From positions 1-38,553 of the forward strand of contig JAUYTV010000030.1 of NCBI GenBank assembly GCA_030694985.1: a stretch of 38,553 nucleotides of DNA, written 5' to 3'. The translations under genes were made by a program, and so were the position numbers. The notes below the pieces were generated by a model. That model saw only the letters and a program-made list of their open reading frames with translations, did not search any database and was not told where the DNA came from. Position 1 is the stretch's first letter. Each line of letters opens with the position of its first letter. The stretch is from Methanoregula sp. (GTDB lineage: Archaea; Halobacteriota; Methanomicrobia; Methanomicrobiales; Methanospirillaceae). Positions 18,349-27,137 of the stretch are shown here, in pieces.

Positions 18349-19752
18349 TCACTCCGACCTATGGTCCATAATCTTTCCGCTTCCGTCTTTTAAGATTGCA
18401 ATGTCTCGGCTGTTGCCCCACACAGGCTCGGTTTTTCCCATGAAAAGTGCAGTGTCGTTCAACGTTCCCGTGCCGGAAAAGATCGTGATCGTTTCACCGG
18501 GCACAAGGAGCATTGCCGGGAATGTATACAGGGGTATCCGGTTGTTGTCGGATAAGGTCCAGCCTGCGAGGAGAACCGTATCATTCCCCCGGTTGGTCAG
18601 CTGGACCCATTCGCCATTCACGTTCTGCCGGTCATCGCCCGGTGCATTGAACTGTGTGGCACTGATCACCACAGCCGCTGCATTGCCAATCTGGGGAATG
18701 GCAATCGATGGCTGGGGGATGGTGATGTTGATCGCTGACGCAGGGAGAGTGGGAATCGTGGGAACAATTACAGCACTGGTACAAGTAACCTGCGGCTTTT
18801 GCGTTGTCGTTGGGACTAATCCCCCAATGCTTTTTCCGGTCTTTACCATGTAGGAAATCCCATTGCTCCTCACAAGAATCGTGCCGTCACGATCCGTCCG
18901 GTAGATCTTGGCTCCGGCTTTTGTAAGGGTATCAACTGCCTGTTTATGGGGATGACCGTACAGGTTGTCCCGCCCAAGGGAGATGATCGCGGTTTCAGGG
19001 TGCACTCGTGCAATGAATGCCGGCGAACTCGAGTACATACTACCGTGATGACCGACTTTTAAGATCTGGGCATTGATAGCGTACCCGGACTTTGAGAGTG
19101 CAGTCTCGGTTTCAAAGCCGGCGTCTCCCGTGAACAGGAAGTTGATCGTGCCATAGGAGATGCACAGAACAATGGAGTCGGTATTTAAGTCATCGCCAAA
19201 CCGTTTTTCAGGAGGTGAGAGCACAACGATCCGCAGGGCCGGGTCGATCTCGATCGTATCGCCCTGAACCGCAATCTTGTAAGGGATATTTTTCTTATCG
19301 ATCTTTTCTAAGAACCGCTCGTAGATGATCGATGTGTGCGGCATGCCGGAATCGAGCACCTGCCCTACAGTGAAATTATCCAGCACTTTTAGCATACCTC
19401 CGATATGATCGGAGTGCGGGTGGGTAGCTACAAGCAGATCAATTCTGGTAACGCCCAGTGATTTGAGATCGTTAACCACACGATCGCCCATATCCATCTC
19501 GCCAGCATCGATCAGGATCGTTTTATTGCCAAAGATAATCAGCGATGAATCGCCCTGGCCGACATCAAGGAAATATACAGAGAGTTTGCCATCATTTTCG
19601 GCGTGGTGGAAAGGACCATTCAGGCCAAAACCTGGAATGCCGGGAATGCTTATGCAGCCACTGATAACGATACATAAGAGCAGGAGAAAAAAGATGCTGA
19701 TGGCTGCAACCGCACGGTGCGATCTGGTATTTTTCCTGTGAGTTTTATCCAT
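18349..19752 (-). CDS. MBL-fold hydrolase lipoprotein (ComEC/Rec2 C-domain type) with lamin-tail domain
   Basis: 467 residues from the ATG at 19752, one base after the stop of the deaminase gene. The N-terminus has a hydrophobic signal ending in VISGC, a lipobox-like cleavage site, so the enzyme is probably anchored outside the membrane. The MBL domain (about 45-300) carries LDVGQGDSSLI, the metal motif ATHPHSDHIGGM, FTGDAGFETE and KVGHHGS, the set typical of ComEC-associated hydrolases. A C-terminal lamin-tail (LTD) domain (about 355-467) follows, with NGEWVQLTNRGNDTVLLAGWTL as its marker, read as EWVQLTNRG plus GWTLSD. LTD plus MBL occurs in extracellular nucleases and hydrolases; nuclease or phosphodiesterase activity is a reasonable inference, not shown. 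Confidence 0.9.
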   Translation of the reverse strand: MDKTHRKNTRSHRAVAAISIFFLLLLCIVISGCISIPGIPGFGLNGPFHHAENDGKLSVYFLDVGQGDSSLIIFGNKTILIDAGEMDMGDRVVNDLKSLGVTRIDLLVATHPHSDHIGGMLKVLDNFTVGQVLDSGMPHTSIIYERFLEKIDKKNIPYKIAVQGDTIEIDPALRIVVLSPPEKRFGDDLNTDSIVLCISYGTINFLFTGDAGFETETALSKSGYAINAQILKVGHHGSMYSSSPAFIARVHPETAIISLGRDNLYGHPHKQAVDTLTKAGAKIYRTDRDGTILVRSNGISYMVKTGKSIGGLVPTTTQKPQVTCTSAVIVPTIPTLPASAINITIPQPSIAIPQIGNAAAVVISATQFNAPGDDRQNVNGEWVQLTNRGNDTVLLAGWTLSDNNRIPLYTFPAMLLVPGETITIFSGTGTLNDTALFMGKTEPVWGNSRDIAILKDGSGKIMDHRSE

Positions 19753-19753
19753 A

Positions 19754-21073
19754 TTATACGGATTGTGAGCGGCTGACGAGCTCGTGGGCTGCCTTTGCAG
19801 CACCGGCAAGGATCGTATCTTCGTTAGGGATCTCCCGGTTCAGCATCAGCACCCTGCCATCACAGATAGTAGTCTCAACGGCAGCCCCGCTGCACGAGTA
19901 CACGAGATTGGATGTTGCGTTGTGTAATGGAATATTGCACGCAGTGCGGGCAGAGACGAGCACTATGTCTGCCGGGGCACCTGCTGCGAGCGTTCCTGTG
20001 CCAAAGCCAAGAACCTTTGCGCCATTTGTTGTTGCCATTGCAAGTGCCGCAGGTGCCGGAAGAACGGTGGGATCGTTCCAGAAGAATTTCTGGAGGATAG
20101 CTGCGGTCTTCATCTCTTCAAACATATCGAGGTTGTTGTTGCTGGCGCAGCCATCGGTGCCGAGGCAGACATTAGCCCCTGCTGCCATGAGCTGGGGAAT
20201 CGGCATTGCCCGGTTGGTGGCAAGTTTCATGTTGCTCACCGGGTTGTGAGAGGTTGAAACTCCGCGTTTTCCGAGCAGGGTGCACTCTGCATCATCGAGC
20301 CAGCAGCAGTGAGCGGCGATGGTTTTTGGGGTGAGGATCCCGCAGTCATCAAGCACTGAAGCCGGGCGTTTGCCGTGCTGGGCAATGCAGTCATTGACCT
20401 CCTTTTCCGTTTCGGCAAGGTGGATATGAATTGCGATCTTCTGTTCTTTTGCATACTCTGCGCACCATTTCAGACCTTCGGGAGATACCGTGTAGATCGA
20501 ATGGGGGCCGACTGCTGTCTTGATCCGCGGGTTGTTCATCGAACGAATCTGCAAAGCAAGTTTCTCAGTGGCCTTGCACTCACTCTCCCGTTTTTCTGCA
20601 TTGAAGAGATCAATAAAACCATAAGAGAGGAGCGCACGGATACCGGCCTCGTCAACTGCCCGCGCTGCTTCATCCATCATGAAGTACATGTCATTGAATG
20701 CGGTGGTGCCGCTCTTTATCATCTCAAGACAGGCCAGCTTCGTACCCCAGTACACATCATTTCCGGTCAGGTGGGCTTCAAGCGGCCAGATCTTCTGGCT
20801 GAGCCAGTCCTGGAGGATCATATCATCTGCATACCCACGGAGCAGGGACATGGCCGCATGGGTGTGGGTATTGGCAAGACCGGGGAGTGCGATCGCACCA
20901 TCGCCGTCAATCACCAGATCGGCTTCACCCTTGTGCTGTGTCCGGACTCCTTTTCCAACCGCAGCGATAGCACCACTGTCATTGACAAAAATATCTCCAG
21001 CCTTTCCGTCCACCATCACATTTGCAATCAGGATCGATTGCTGTTTGTTGAAAATATTGTCCATATCGCCCAT
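19754..21073 (-). CDS. dadD: 5'-deoxyadenosine / S-adenosylhomocysteine / methylthioadenosine deaminase
   Basis: 439-residue amidohydrolase of the MTA/SAH deaminase family. Metal and substrate motifs are present: ANTHTHAAM (HxH), HLAETEKEV preceded by IHIH, AAHCCWLDD and GTDGCASNNNLDM. Members convert MTA, SAH or 5'-deoxyadenosine to the inosine forms; in Methanocaldococcus jannaschii the homologue (DadD) prefers 5'-deoxyadenosine, the radical SAM by-product. The ATG at 21073 is preceded by GGAGAA. It lies 18 bases after the phosphorylase gene and ends one base before the MBL gene, so the four genes 21763 to 18130 form a tight operon. Its product is the expected substrate of the phosphorylase upstream. 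The symbol is used by family analogy. Confidence 0.9.
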   Translation of the reverse strand: MGDMDNIFNKQQSILIANVMVDGKAGDIFVNDSGAIAAVGKGVRTQHKGEADLVIDGDGAIALPGLANTHTHAAMSLLRGYADDMILQDWLSQKIWPLEAHLTGNDVYWGTKLACLEMIKSGTTAFNDMYFMMDEAARAVDEAGIRALLSYGFIDLFNAEKRESECKATEKLALQIRSMNNPRIKTAVGPHSIYTVSPEGLKWCAEYAKEQKIAIHIHLAETEKEVNDCIAQHGKRPASVLDDCGILTPKTIAAHCCWLDDAECTLLGKRGVSTSHNPVSNMKLATNRAMPIPQLMAAGANVCLGTDGCASNNNLDMFEEMKTAAILQKFFWNDPTVLPAPAALAMATTNGAKVLGFGTGTLAAGAPADIVLVSARTACNIPLHNATSNLVYSCSGAAVETTICDGRVLMLNREIPNEDTILAGAAKAAHELVSRSQSV

Positions 21074-21091
21074 ACTATTCTCCGTTTAGCC

Positions 21092-21763
21092 TCATGCCAT
21101 ATTTTTGATGATTGTGTTTACCAGTTCTGCGGTGCGGTGCCGGTATGATCGCGAGATCTCAAGAATCTCCTCAAAGGTCAATATCCCGTCAGCCAGACCG
21201 TTTGCATAGTTGTCTACTGTGCAGACTGCGGCAAAATCCATTCCAAGTTCCCCGGCAAGGGTAGCTTCAGAAGCTATTGTCATGCCAACCAGATCGGCTA
21301 TCTGTGAGAACGCCCGTATCTCCGCTACGGTCTCAAACCGTGGGCCTTTTGTCTGGACATACACCCCACCGTGCCGGGCTTTTGGTATGTGTGTTGCGAG
21401 TCGATTTGAAAGATCCTCAGACAATACGGGAAGCACATGTTCAATCGCGTGATCGTGGATGGAGGGGATATCGGTCATGCTCACGTAATCGGTTGGAATC
21501 ACGAGCGAGCCGGGGGTTATCTCACGGTTCAGCGAGCCGGTAGATCCAAAGGCGATAATCCGGTCCACGCCTTCGATCGCAAGCGCGGCCATGTTCGCCC
21601 GGTAATTGATCCTGTGCGGGGGAAGTCCATGCTGGTGGCGCATCAGCATCACGAAATCACCGCAGAGAAGTTCAGCATTGCCAAACGGCGTGTTCACCTG
21701 CCGCCTTTCGAGCACCGGCAGTTCCGAGAACAGGAGACTGGTACCCCCGACAATGCCGAGCAT
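21092..21763 (-). CDS. 5'-methylthioinosine/purine nucleoside phosphorylase (MTAP family)
   Basis: 223 residues from the ATG at 21763, which has GGAGGCAGGTG upstream and begins with LGIVGGTSL, the family's phosphate-binding opening; the frame extends to 21865 without family similarity. Other motifs are RHQHGLPPHRINYRAN, FGSTGSLN, YVQTKGPRFET and MTIASEATLAGELG. The base-recognition segment reads VDNYANG, with Asn where adenosine-specific MTA phosphorylases have Asp. That resembles methylthioinosine phosphorylases, and it fits the deaminase encoded next in the operon. The proposed route is MTA to methylthioinosine to hypoxanthine plus methylthioribose 1-phosphate. Substrate preference is inferred. 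Confidence 0.88.
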   Translation of the reverse strand: MLGIVGGTSLLFSELPVLERRQVNTPFGNAELLCGDFVMLMRHQHGLPPHRINYRANMAALAIEGVDRIIAFGSTGSLNREITPGSLVIPTDYVSMTDIPSIHDHAIEHVLPVLSEDLSNRLATHIPKARHGGVYVQTKGPRFETVAEIRAFSQIADLVGMTIASEATLAGELGMDFAAVCTVDNYANGLADGILTFEEILEISRSYRHRTAELVNTIIKNMA

Positions 21764-21935
21764 CAGCACCTGCCTCCAGCTCGTGTGGACTTTTTTCCCG
21801 TAAATGTATTCGATACAGACTGCATGCACTACCTTTGCTTTAAGAATGATTGTCGCGGGAGGCACTAATATCTAGCGACTTTTTTTTAAGAAGCATTCCG
21901 CAAGCGTAAATTCCTCACACGTACCAACATCTGGT

Positions 21936-23066
21936 ATGGGCATGTTCGATACGGTCAGCGATGAAACGATCCGGCACGGGGAATGCACGGACATATACTT
22001 TGAGCGCACGGAAGAGACGCTTCGAGCAGAAGGGATCAATCCTCACGTTGTCATGGAGGTGACTGCAACTGCACTTCCCGATACATGGGCAACGTTTTGC
22101 GGGCTTTCCGATGTGATTGCGCTGCTTGAAGGGGTGCCGGTAACTGTTGATGCACTGCCAGAAGGTTCGGTCTTTTACAGAAATGAGCCGGTAATAAGGA
22201 TATCCGGTAAGTATCGCGATTTCTGCCGCTATGAAACAGCCATCCTTGGTTTTCTCTGCCATGCTTCCGGTATTGCAACTGCTGCTGCCCATGTCAAACT
22301 CGCAGCCCATCAAAGACCGGTTTATTCCTTTGGTTCCCGCAGGCAGCATCCCTCAATCGCCCGGATGATCGAACGGGCTTCATGGATCGGTGGAGTGGAT
22401 GGGGTTTCCAACACCTGTGCTCCGGAAGGAATACCCGTTGTCGGAACAATGCCGCACGCATTTGTGATGTGCTACGATAAGCCCGAAGATGCATGGCGCT
22501 CGTTTGACAAACACGCACCAAAAGAAGTACCGCGGATCATGCTCTCCGATACGTACTGTGATGAAAAATCTGAATCCCTGCGGGCAGCTAAATGCGGCGC
22601 GACCGCAGTCCGGCTCGACACGCCTCGTTCACGGCGGGGCAATATGCGCTCTATTATTGAAGAAGTCCGCTGGGAACTGGATGCCCACGGGTATTCCGGG
22701 GTTAAGATCTTCTTATCCGGCGGAGTAACGAGAGAAGAAATTATTGCGTACCGCGATATTGTGGATGCTTTCGGGGTCGGCGGTTCCATTGCAAATGCAC
22801 CAGTGATCGACTTTGCGATGGATATCGTAGAAATTGATGGTGAGGCAAAGGCAAAACGGGGCAAGCGGAGCGGGGTAAAACAGGTGTACGAATTACCGGG
22901 CAAAAAGCGCACGGTGTTGCCAGTAGCAGGCAAAATGCCGCAGGGTGCTATTCCTCTGATTGAAGAGTTCATAAAAGACGGTGCGATAACAAAGAGATCG
23001 GATATGGAAGGAGCCCGTTTGCGGGTGCTCACCTGGCTCAAATCCCCGGCCGCATCAGAGAAATAA
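21936..23066 (+). CDS. pncB: Nicotinate phosphoribosyltransferase
   Basis: 376 residues, the archaeal short form of the family. It converts nicotinate plus PRPP to nicotinate mononucleotide for NAD synthesis in the cytosol. Visible motifs are TDIYFERTEETL near the N-terminus, the substrate-site string YSFGSRRQHPSIARMIERA (about 128-146), GTMPHAFVM, VRLDTPRSRRGNM and the phosphate-binding FLSGGVT followed by FGVGGSIANAP. The start could be 21936 or the Met two codons later; neither has a strong Shine-Dalgarno. It is divergent from the MTA salvage operon. A run of eight T follows the stop (23068-23075). Confidence 0.93.
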   Translation: MGMFDTVSDETIRHGECTDIYFERTEETLRAEGINPHVVMEVTATALPDTWATFCGLSDVIALLEGVPVTVDALPEGSVFYRNEPVIRISGKYRDFCRYETAILGFLCHASGIATAAAHVKLAAHQRPVYSFGSRRQHPSIARMIERASWIGGVDGVSNTCAPEGIPVVGTMPHAFVMCYDKPEDAWRSFDKHAPKEVPRIMLSDTYCDEKSESLRAAKCGATAVRLDTPRSRRGNMRSIIEEVRWELDAHGYSGVKIFLSGGVTREEIIAYRDIVDAFGVGGSIANAPVIDFAMDIVEIDGEAKAKRGKRSGVKQVYELPGKKRTVLPVAGKMPQGAIPLIEEFIKDGAITKRSDMEGARLRVLTWLKSPAASEK

Positions 23067-23076
23067 ATTTTTTTTG
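23064..23076 (+). terminator. Poly-T terminator after pncB
   Basis: Eight consecutive T (23068-23075) directly behind the stop codon, the usual form of an archaeal intrinsic terminator. No hairpin is needed or seen. Confidence 0.4.
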
Positions 23077-23152
23077 GGGAAATCCCGTTTTATCTCCCGC
23101 CCTTTTTTAAAGCCCAATTCTTTTAACCTATGGCATCCTACTAAAGAGGAGC

Positions 23153-23224
23153 GGGCTGGTAGATCAGTGGTAGATCGCTCCCTTGGCATGGGAGAGGCCG
23201 CGGGTTCAATTCCCGCCCAGTCCA
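23153..23224 (+). tRNA. tRNA-Ala (GGC)
   Basis: Acceptor GGGCTGG (23153-23159) pairs with CCAGTCC (23217-23223) with one G-U, and the discriminator is A. D stem GATC/GATC, anticodon stem CTCCC/GGGAG with loop TTGGCAT (anticodon GGC), and T arm GCGGG/CCCGC around TTCAATT all form. No intron and no encoded CCA. Confidence 0.95.
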
Positions 23225-23394
23225 CTCGTTTTTTATCAGAGCCAAAAGACGGCTCCGGTCTCTTTTTAAAAGGATTTATCACTCCTCAAAAGTGTCATCC
23301 CGTATTGGGATTTTTAATCCGTAACAGATTTGTGTTGCATCCATACAAGAACAGTGATTTCCTTTGAGGATTTTTATGAGATGCGTGTCCCCTT

Positions 23395-23407
23395 GCTTTT
23401 TATACTT
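23395..23407 (+). promoter_or_regulatory. TATA box of the first DUF47-PiT cassette
   Basis: CTTTTTATACTTG about 30-40 bases upstream of the ATG at 23437, giving a very short leader. Confidence 0.5.
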
Positions 23408-23436
23408 GAATACCAGAGGGACTATTCAGACCTCTT

Positions 23437-24066
23437 ATGCGTATCCGTGATCTGATTCTTCCTGAAGATAAAATATTTTTCAAACTTTTTAAAGACATGT
23501 CTGCCATGATTTCTGAAGCTTCTGTCACGTTAAACGAGATCACCCATGAACTTCCGGATGGCACAGAAAAGTCTCACAAGGTGCGACAGTTTGAGCATAA
23601 ATGTGACGAGATCACCCGTCATGTGTACGAACAGCTGAACGAATCCTTAATCACCCCGCTCGAACCCGAAGAGATCTCCCGACTTGCACCGGTTATGGAT
23701 GATGTGATGGACCGCATTGACCGGGTCACCCAGCAGATCTGCAACTACGAGCTTACCGAGAGTAATGAGACATTAAAGGAATTTTCCTACCTGATCATGC
23801 TCTCTGCCACTGAGATCGCAGAAGCAGTAACGGCCCTTGAAAGTTTAAAAAAGCCTGATGACCTGAAGAGTCATGCAACCGAGATAAACCGGATATATAA
23901 CCTCTCGATAGAATTGCAGGCAAAGGCAGTGCTCGATCTCTTCAAGACAAAGGATCTGCTGCTGATCATCAAGCTCAAGGATATCTACGAGGGGCTCGGC
24001 CGGGTGATGGAGAAGTGTAATGATGTCGGGCACGCACTCAATGACATCGCAATGAGCCACGCATGA
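23437..24066 (+). CDS. DUF47 (PhoU-like) protein, copy 1
   Basis: 209 residues, all-helical, with the DUF47/PhoU-like pattern: LPEDKIFFKLF at the start, FEHKCDEITRHVYEQLN (first metal motif, ExxxD), ITPLEPEEIS and IKLKDIYEGLGRVMEKC. DUF47 proteins are coupled to PiT-type anion transporters and are thought to regulate them. In copy 2 the second helical repeat reads EVNRLENLADDVL, a clean metal motif; here it is EINRIYNLSIELQ, so the acidic ligands are partly lost. Its stop overlaps the ATG of the transporter gene by four bases (ATGA), indicating translational coupling. Cytosolic. Confidence 0.9.
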   Translation: MRIRDLILPEDKIFFKLFKDMSAMISEASVTLNEITHELPDGTEKSHKVRQFEHKCDEITRHVYEQLNESLITPLEPEEISRLAPVMDDVMDRIDRVTQQICNYELTESNETLKEFSYLIMLSATEIAEAVTALESLKKPDDLKSHATEINRIYNLSIELQAKAVLDLFKTKDLLLIIKLKDIYEGLGRVMEKCNDVGHALNDIAMSHA

Positions 24067-25253
24067 TTGGCATTGAACCAATAATTCTGTTTGGCATCAT
24101 CCTAGCGCTTGCGTTAAACTTTGTAAACGGTCTCAATGACGCCTCACATTCGATTGCAACGGTTGTTGCTACAAAAGCGCTCTCGCCCATAAAGGCAGTG
24201 TTCTCGACTGCGATCTGCAACATGCTCGGGCCATTTATTTTTTCCATAGCAGTTGCAACTACGATAGGTACAGCAATAGTTACTGCCGGTGCTCTTACCC
24301 CATTATCGATTGTCGTTGCTATGGGAGCATCGATCATTTTGGTCTTTGTTGCTACCCGCATGGGAATCCCGCTCTCCAGCAGTCACGCTTTGGTGGGAGG
24401 GTTACTGGGAGCAGGGATTGGGGCAATTGGCCTTTCTGCGGTTATCCTTCCCAGTGCAGAGATCGTGCTTCAGGTATTTTTCTATGCGATTCTTGGGGCG
24501 ATTCTTGGGGCCATCATACTTGCGATTATCTGTGCAGCGTTTGAAGGAGATATCCGGTATGGAGTAATGCTCGGGGGGGTTTGCGGTGCGGGAATCATCA
24601 TCCCGATCCTGATGATTGCCGGTGTGATACAGCTCCACGGTCTTTTTGCGATCGTATTGTTCATCTTCATCTCACCGCTTCTTGGTATGTCGGGTGCATT
24701 TCTTTTTAATGTCCTAGTTTCACAGATGATCAAGCACTCGCGGCAGAGCAGGGCAAAGCATATCTACCAGCCTTTACATGTAGTTGCATGCCTTGTGCAG
24801 GCGACAGCCCACGGCGCGAATGATGGTCTCCACGCGGCAGGTGTAATTACTGCACTGTTGCTCTCGTCCGGCTTTTTACTCGCGTTCGAAGTCCCCCTTT
24901 GGGTACTTCTTGCATCCGCAGTTGCCATTGGCCTTGGCACCTGTTTTGGCGGGTGGCAGGTAGTTGACAAAATGGCAAAAGACATCACCAGGATCCGGCC
25001 GTACCAGGGTTTTTGTGCAGCAACTGCAAGCAGCGCGATTCTTGTGATGGTCACCCAGCAGGGTATACCCGTCTCTTCCACCCATGCAATAAACGGCGCG
25101 ATTATCGGGGTGGGGGCAACGAGAGGCAAAAACGCTGTCCAGTGGAAAGTTGTGCGCGAAATGATGACTGCGTGGATAATCACCATCCCTCTCGCTTTGA
25201 TTGTATCATTTACCGGTTACCTGCTTGTCAGCTTTTTACTGACGCTGATATAG
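24063..25253 (+). CDS. PiT-family inorganic anion transporter, copy 1 (divergent)
   Basis: 396 residues with about ten TM segments in two homologous halves. The PiT signatures are NGLNDASHSIATVVATKALSP (first half; core N-x-x-N-D) and AHGANDGLHAAGVIT (second half). Compared with copy 2 the signature residues are unusual: NGLND instead of NGFHD, SH instead of AN, and the second half lacks the usual QK. PiT members carry phosphate with H+ or Na+, but some (for example Bacillus CysP) carry sulfate, so the anion is uncertain here. It is translationally coupled to the DUF47 gene. The DUF47-PiT pair is repeated immediately downstream. Confidence 0.9.
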   Translation: MIGIEPIILFGIILALALNFVNGLNDASHSIATVVATKALSPIKAVFSTAICNMLGPFIFSIAVATTIGTAIVTAGALTPLSIVVAMGASIILVFVATRMGIPLSSSHALVGGLLGAGIGAIGLSAVILPSAEIVLQVFFYAILGAILGAIILAIICAAFEGDIRYGVMLGGVCGAGIIIPILMIAGVIQLHGLFAIVLFIFISPLLGMSGAFLFNVLVSQMIKHSRQSRAKHIYQPLHVVACLVQATAHGANDGLHAAGVITALLLSSGFLLAFEVPLWVLLASAVAIGLGTCFGGWQVVDKMAKDITRIRPYQGFCAATASSAILVMVTQQGIPVSSTHAINGAIIGVGATRGKNAVQWKVVREMMTAWIITIPLALIVSFTGYLLVSFLLTLI

Positions 25254-25268
25254 AGCCCCAAATATTTC

Positions 25269-25282
25269 GCTATATTTTTTAA
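25269..25282 (+). promoter_or_regulatory. TATA box of the second DUF47-PiT cassette
   Basis: GCTATATTTTTTAA, about 30-40 bases before the ATG at 25313. Its presence suggests the second cassette can be expressed separately from the first. Confidence 0.5.
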
Positions 25283-25312
25283 GAACCGCAACCGATTACC
25301 AGTAGGTTTGTT

Positions 25313-25942
25313 ATGGGTCTTCGTGAGTTGTTGATACCAAAGGATAAGATATTTTTTGACCTGTTCGAAAAACAGGCGGCAGTTGTAAAGGAAGCTGCCT
25401 GGCAGCTGGTCGCCCTGACGGAAGATTTTACCAATGTCAAGGAGAAGCGCCACGCGATCGAGAAGCTCGAACACAAGGGTGACCAGATCACCCACGATAT
25501 CTACCAGCAGCTGAACAGCACGTTCATCACACCAATGGATCCCGAAGAGATCTCAAAACTTGCTTCGTCCCTTGATGAAGTACTGGACTATATCGATGGT
25601 GCAACCGAGAAGATGTACTATTACGGAATCAAAGGCACTGATTCACATATGATCGAACTGGCAAAACTGATTCATATGTCCAGTATTGAGATCGAAAGTG
25701 CGGTAAAAGCTATCCGTTCAATCAAAGATCCCCGGTATATTGAAGAGCGCTGCATCGAGGTGAACAGGCTTGAAAATCTCGCTGATGATGTGCTTGCAAG
25801 TGCAGTGACTGAACTCTTCAAGACCACAGACGCTATTACGATTATCAAACTCAAGGACATCTACGAACATCTTGAAACTGCAACTGACAACTGCGAAGAT
25901 GTTGCAAACGTGCTGTCCGATATCGCTATCCGACATTCGTGA
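25313..25942 (+). CDS. DUF47 (PhoU-like) protein, copy 2
   Basis: 209 residues, the same length as copy 1 and collinear with it. Both metal motifs look intact: LEHKGDQITHDIYQQLN and EVNRLENLADDVLASAV. Other shared strings are PKDKIFFDLF, FITPMDPEEIS and IIKLKDIYEHLE. It probably regulates the PiT transporter encoded 28 bases downstream. It is the more canonical of the two copies. Confidence 0.92.
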   Translation: MGLRELLIPKDKIFFDLFEKQAAVVKEAAWQLVALTEDFTNVKEKRHAIEKLEHKGDQITHDIYQQLNSTFITPMDPEEISKLASSLDEVLDYIDGATEKMYYYGIKGTDSHMIELAKLIHMSSIEIESAVKAIRSIKDPRYIEERCIEVNRLENLADDVLASAVTELFKTTDAITIIKLKDIYEHLETATDNCEDVANVLSDIAIRHS

Positions 25943-25970
25943 GGGGCAGGATCACACATAAGGAGTCTGC

Positions 25971-27002
25971 ATGATAGAGGCACCGTTGATTCTGATTATT
26001 GCCATCATCGGCATAGCGCTTATCTTTGATTTCACAAACGGGTTTCACGATTCGGCAAACTCAATCTCAACGGTTGTCTCTACAAAAGTGCTTTCCCCAA
26101 GAAATGCGGTAGTCTTTGCTGCGTTTTTTAATTTTATTGCTGCATTCGGATTTGGGGTTGCAGTCGCGAGTACAATCGCCAAAATCATTCAGCTGGAGAT
26201 TGTCGAGACTGCGATGATCCCCTATATCATTCTCGCTGCTCTCACTGGTGCCATAGTATGGAATATGATTACATGGTTCTTTGGTTTGCCCACGTCATCA
26301 TCCCATGCGCTTATCGGGGGAATGGCAGGAGCCGGCATTTCAGCAGCCGGACTTGTCGCAATCAAGTGGTCCACTGTTTCACTGGTAGCAGCTTTTATGG
26401 TCATCTCCCCTTTGATTGGTTTTGCAATAGGTTTTGTGTTCATGGCACTCGTGCTTAACATTTCTAAGAATGCCCATAAATCAACAGCAGAAACCCATTT
26501 CAAACGTCTCCAGCTCTGTTCAGCGGCAGCCTATAGTTTCAGTCACGGAACAAACGATGCCCAGAAAACAATGGGTATCATTGTTCCACTGCTCTTCTCA
26601 ATAGGATATTTCGGGGCGTCTGTTGACCCAAACAACCTGCCGGTTCCTCTATGGGTGATCCTTATTGCCCATGCCGCCATCGCACTAGGGACACTCTTTG
26701 GAGGGTGGCGGATTGTAAAAACAATGGGCTACAAGATCACAAAGCTGCGCCCTGTGCACGGGTTTGCTGCAGAAACTGCCGGAGCAGCAACGATTATCGG
26801 GGCTTCTATTGCAGGTATTCCCGTAAGCACAACGCACATCATCTGCACATCGATCATGGGTGTTGGTACCACCATGGGTGCAAGTACTGTAAAATGGGGC
26901 GTTGCACGGAGCATCGCTCTTGCATGGATCCTGACAATTCCGATCAGCGCTCTCATAGGGTTTGCTGCGTTTGTGGTGATCCGGCTCATTGTCGGATCAT
27001 AA
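25971..27002 (+). CDS. pit: PiT-family inorganic phosphate transporter, copy 2
   Basis: 343 residues with about ten TM segments. Signatures of phosphate transporters are canonical: FTNGFHDSANSISTVVSTK in the first half and SHGTNDAQKTMGII in the second. LPTSSSHALIGG and GIPVSTTHII follow the usual repeat pattern. A good Shine-Dalgarno (AAGGAG) precedes the ATG at 25971. Low-affinity phosphate uptake driven by a cation gradient is the family function. It is 53 residues shorter than copy 1, mainly between the halves and at the C-terminus. Confidence 0.93.
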   Translation: MIEAPLILIIAIIGIALIFDFTNGFHDSANSISTVVSTKVLSPRNAVVFAAFFNFIAAFGFGVAVASTIAKIIQLEIVETAMIPYIILAALTGAIVWNMITWFFGLPTSSSHALIGGMAGAGISAAGLVAIKWSTVSLVAAFMVISPLIGFAIGFVFMALVLNISKNAHKSTAETHFKRLQLCSAAAYSFSHGTNDAQKTMGIIVPLLFSIGYFGASVDPNNLPVPLWVILIAHAAIALGTLFGGWRIVKTMGYKITKLRPVHGFAAETAGAATIIGASIAGIPVSTTHIICTSIMGVGTTMGASTVKWGVARSIALAWILTIPISALIGFAAFVVIRLIVGS

Positions 27003-27013
27003 CCCCGGCACCA

Positions 27014-27031
27014 GAAAAAAATCCTTTTTTA
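27014..27031 (+). terminator. T-rich terminator after the second PiT gene
   Basis: An A-run followed by CCTTTTTT within 30 bases of the stop codon, between convergent genes. Typical archaeal T-tract terminator; identification by eye only. Confidence 0.35.
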
Positions 27032-27137
27032 TTGACTGCAAATTCTCATCGATAATCAATAGGGATCAAAAGCACGCTCTGCTCATAGTGCAGATGGGTA
27101 AACAGAGAAAAAAAAGAATTTTGTTTTATCTCATGCG

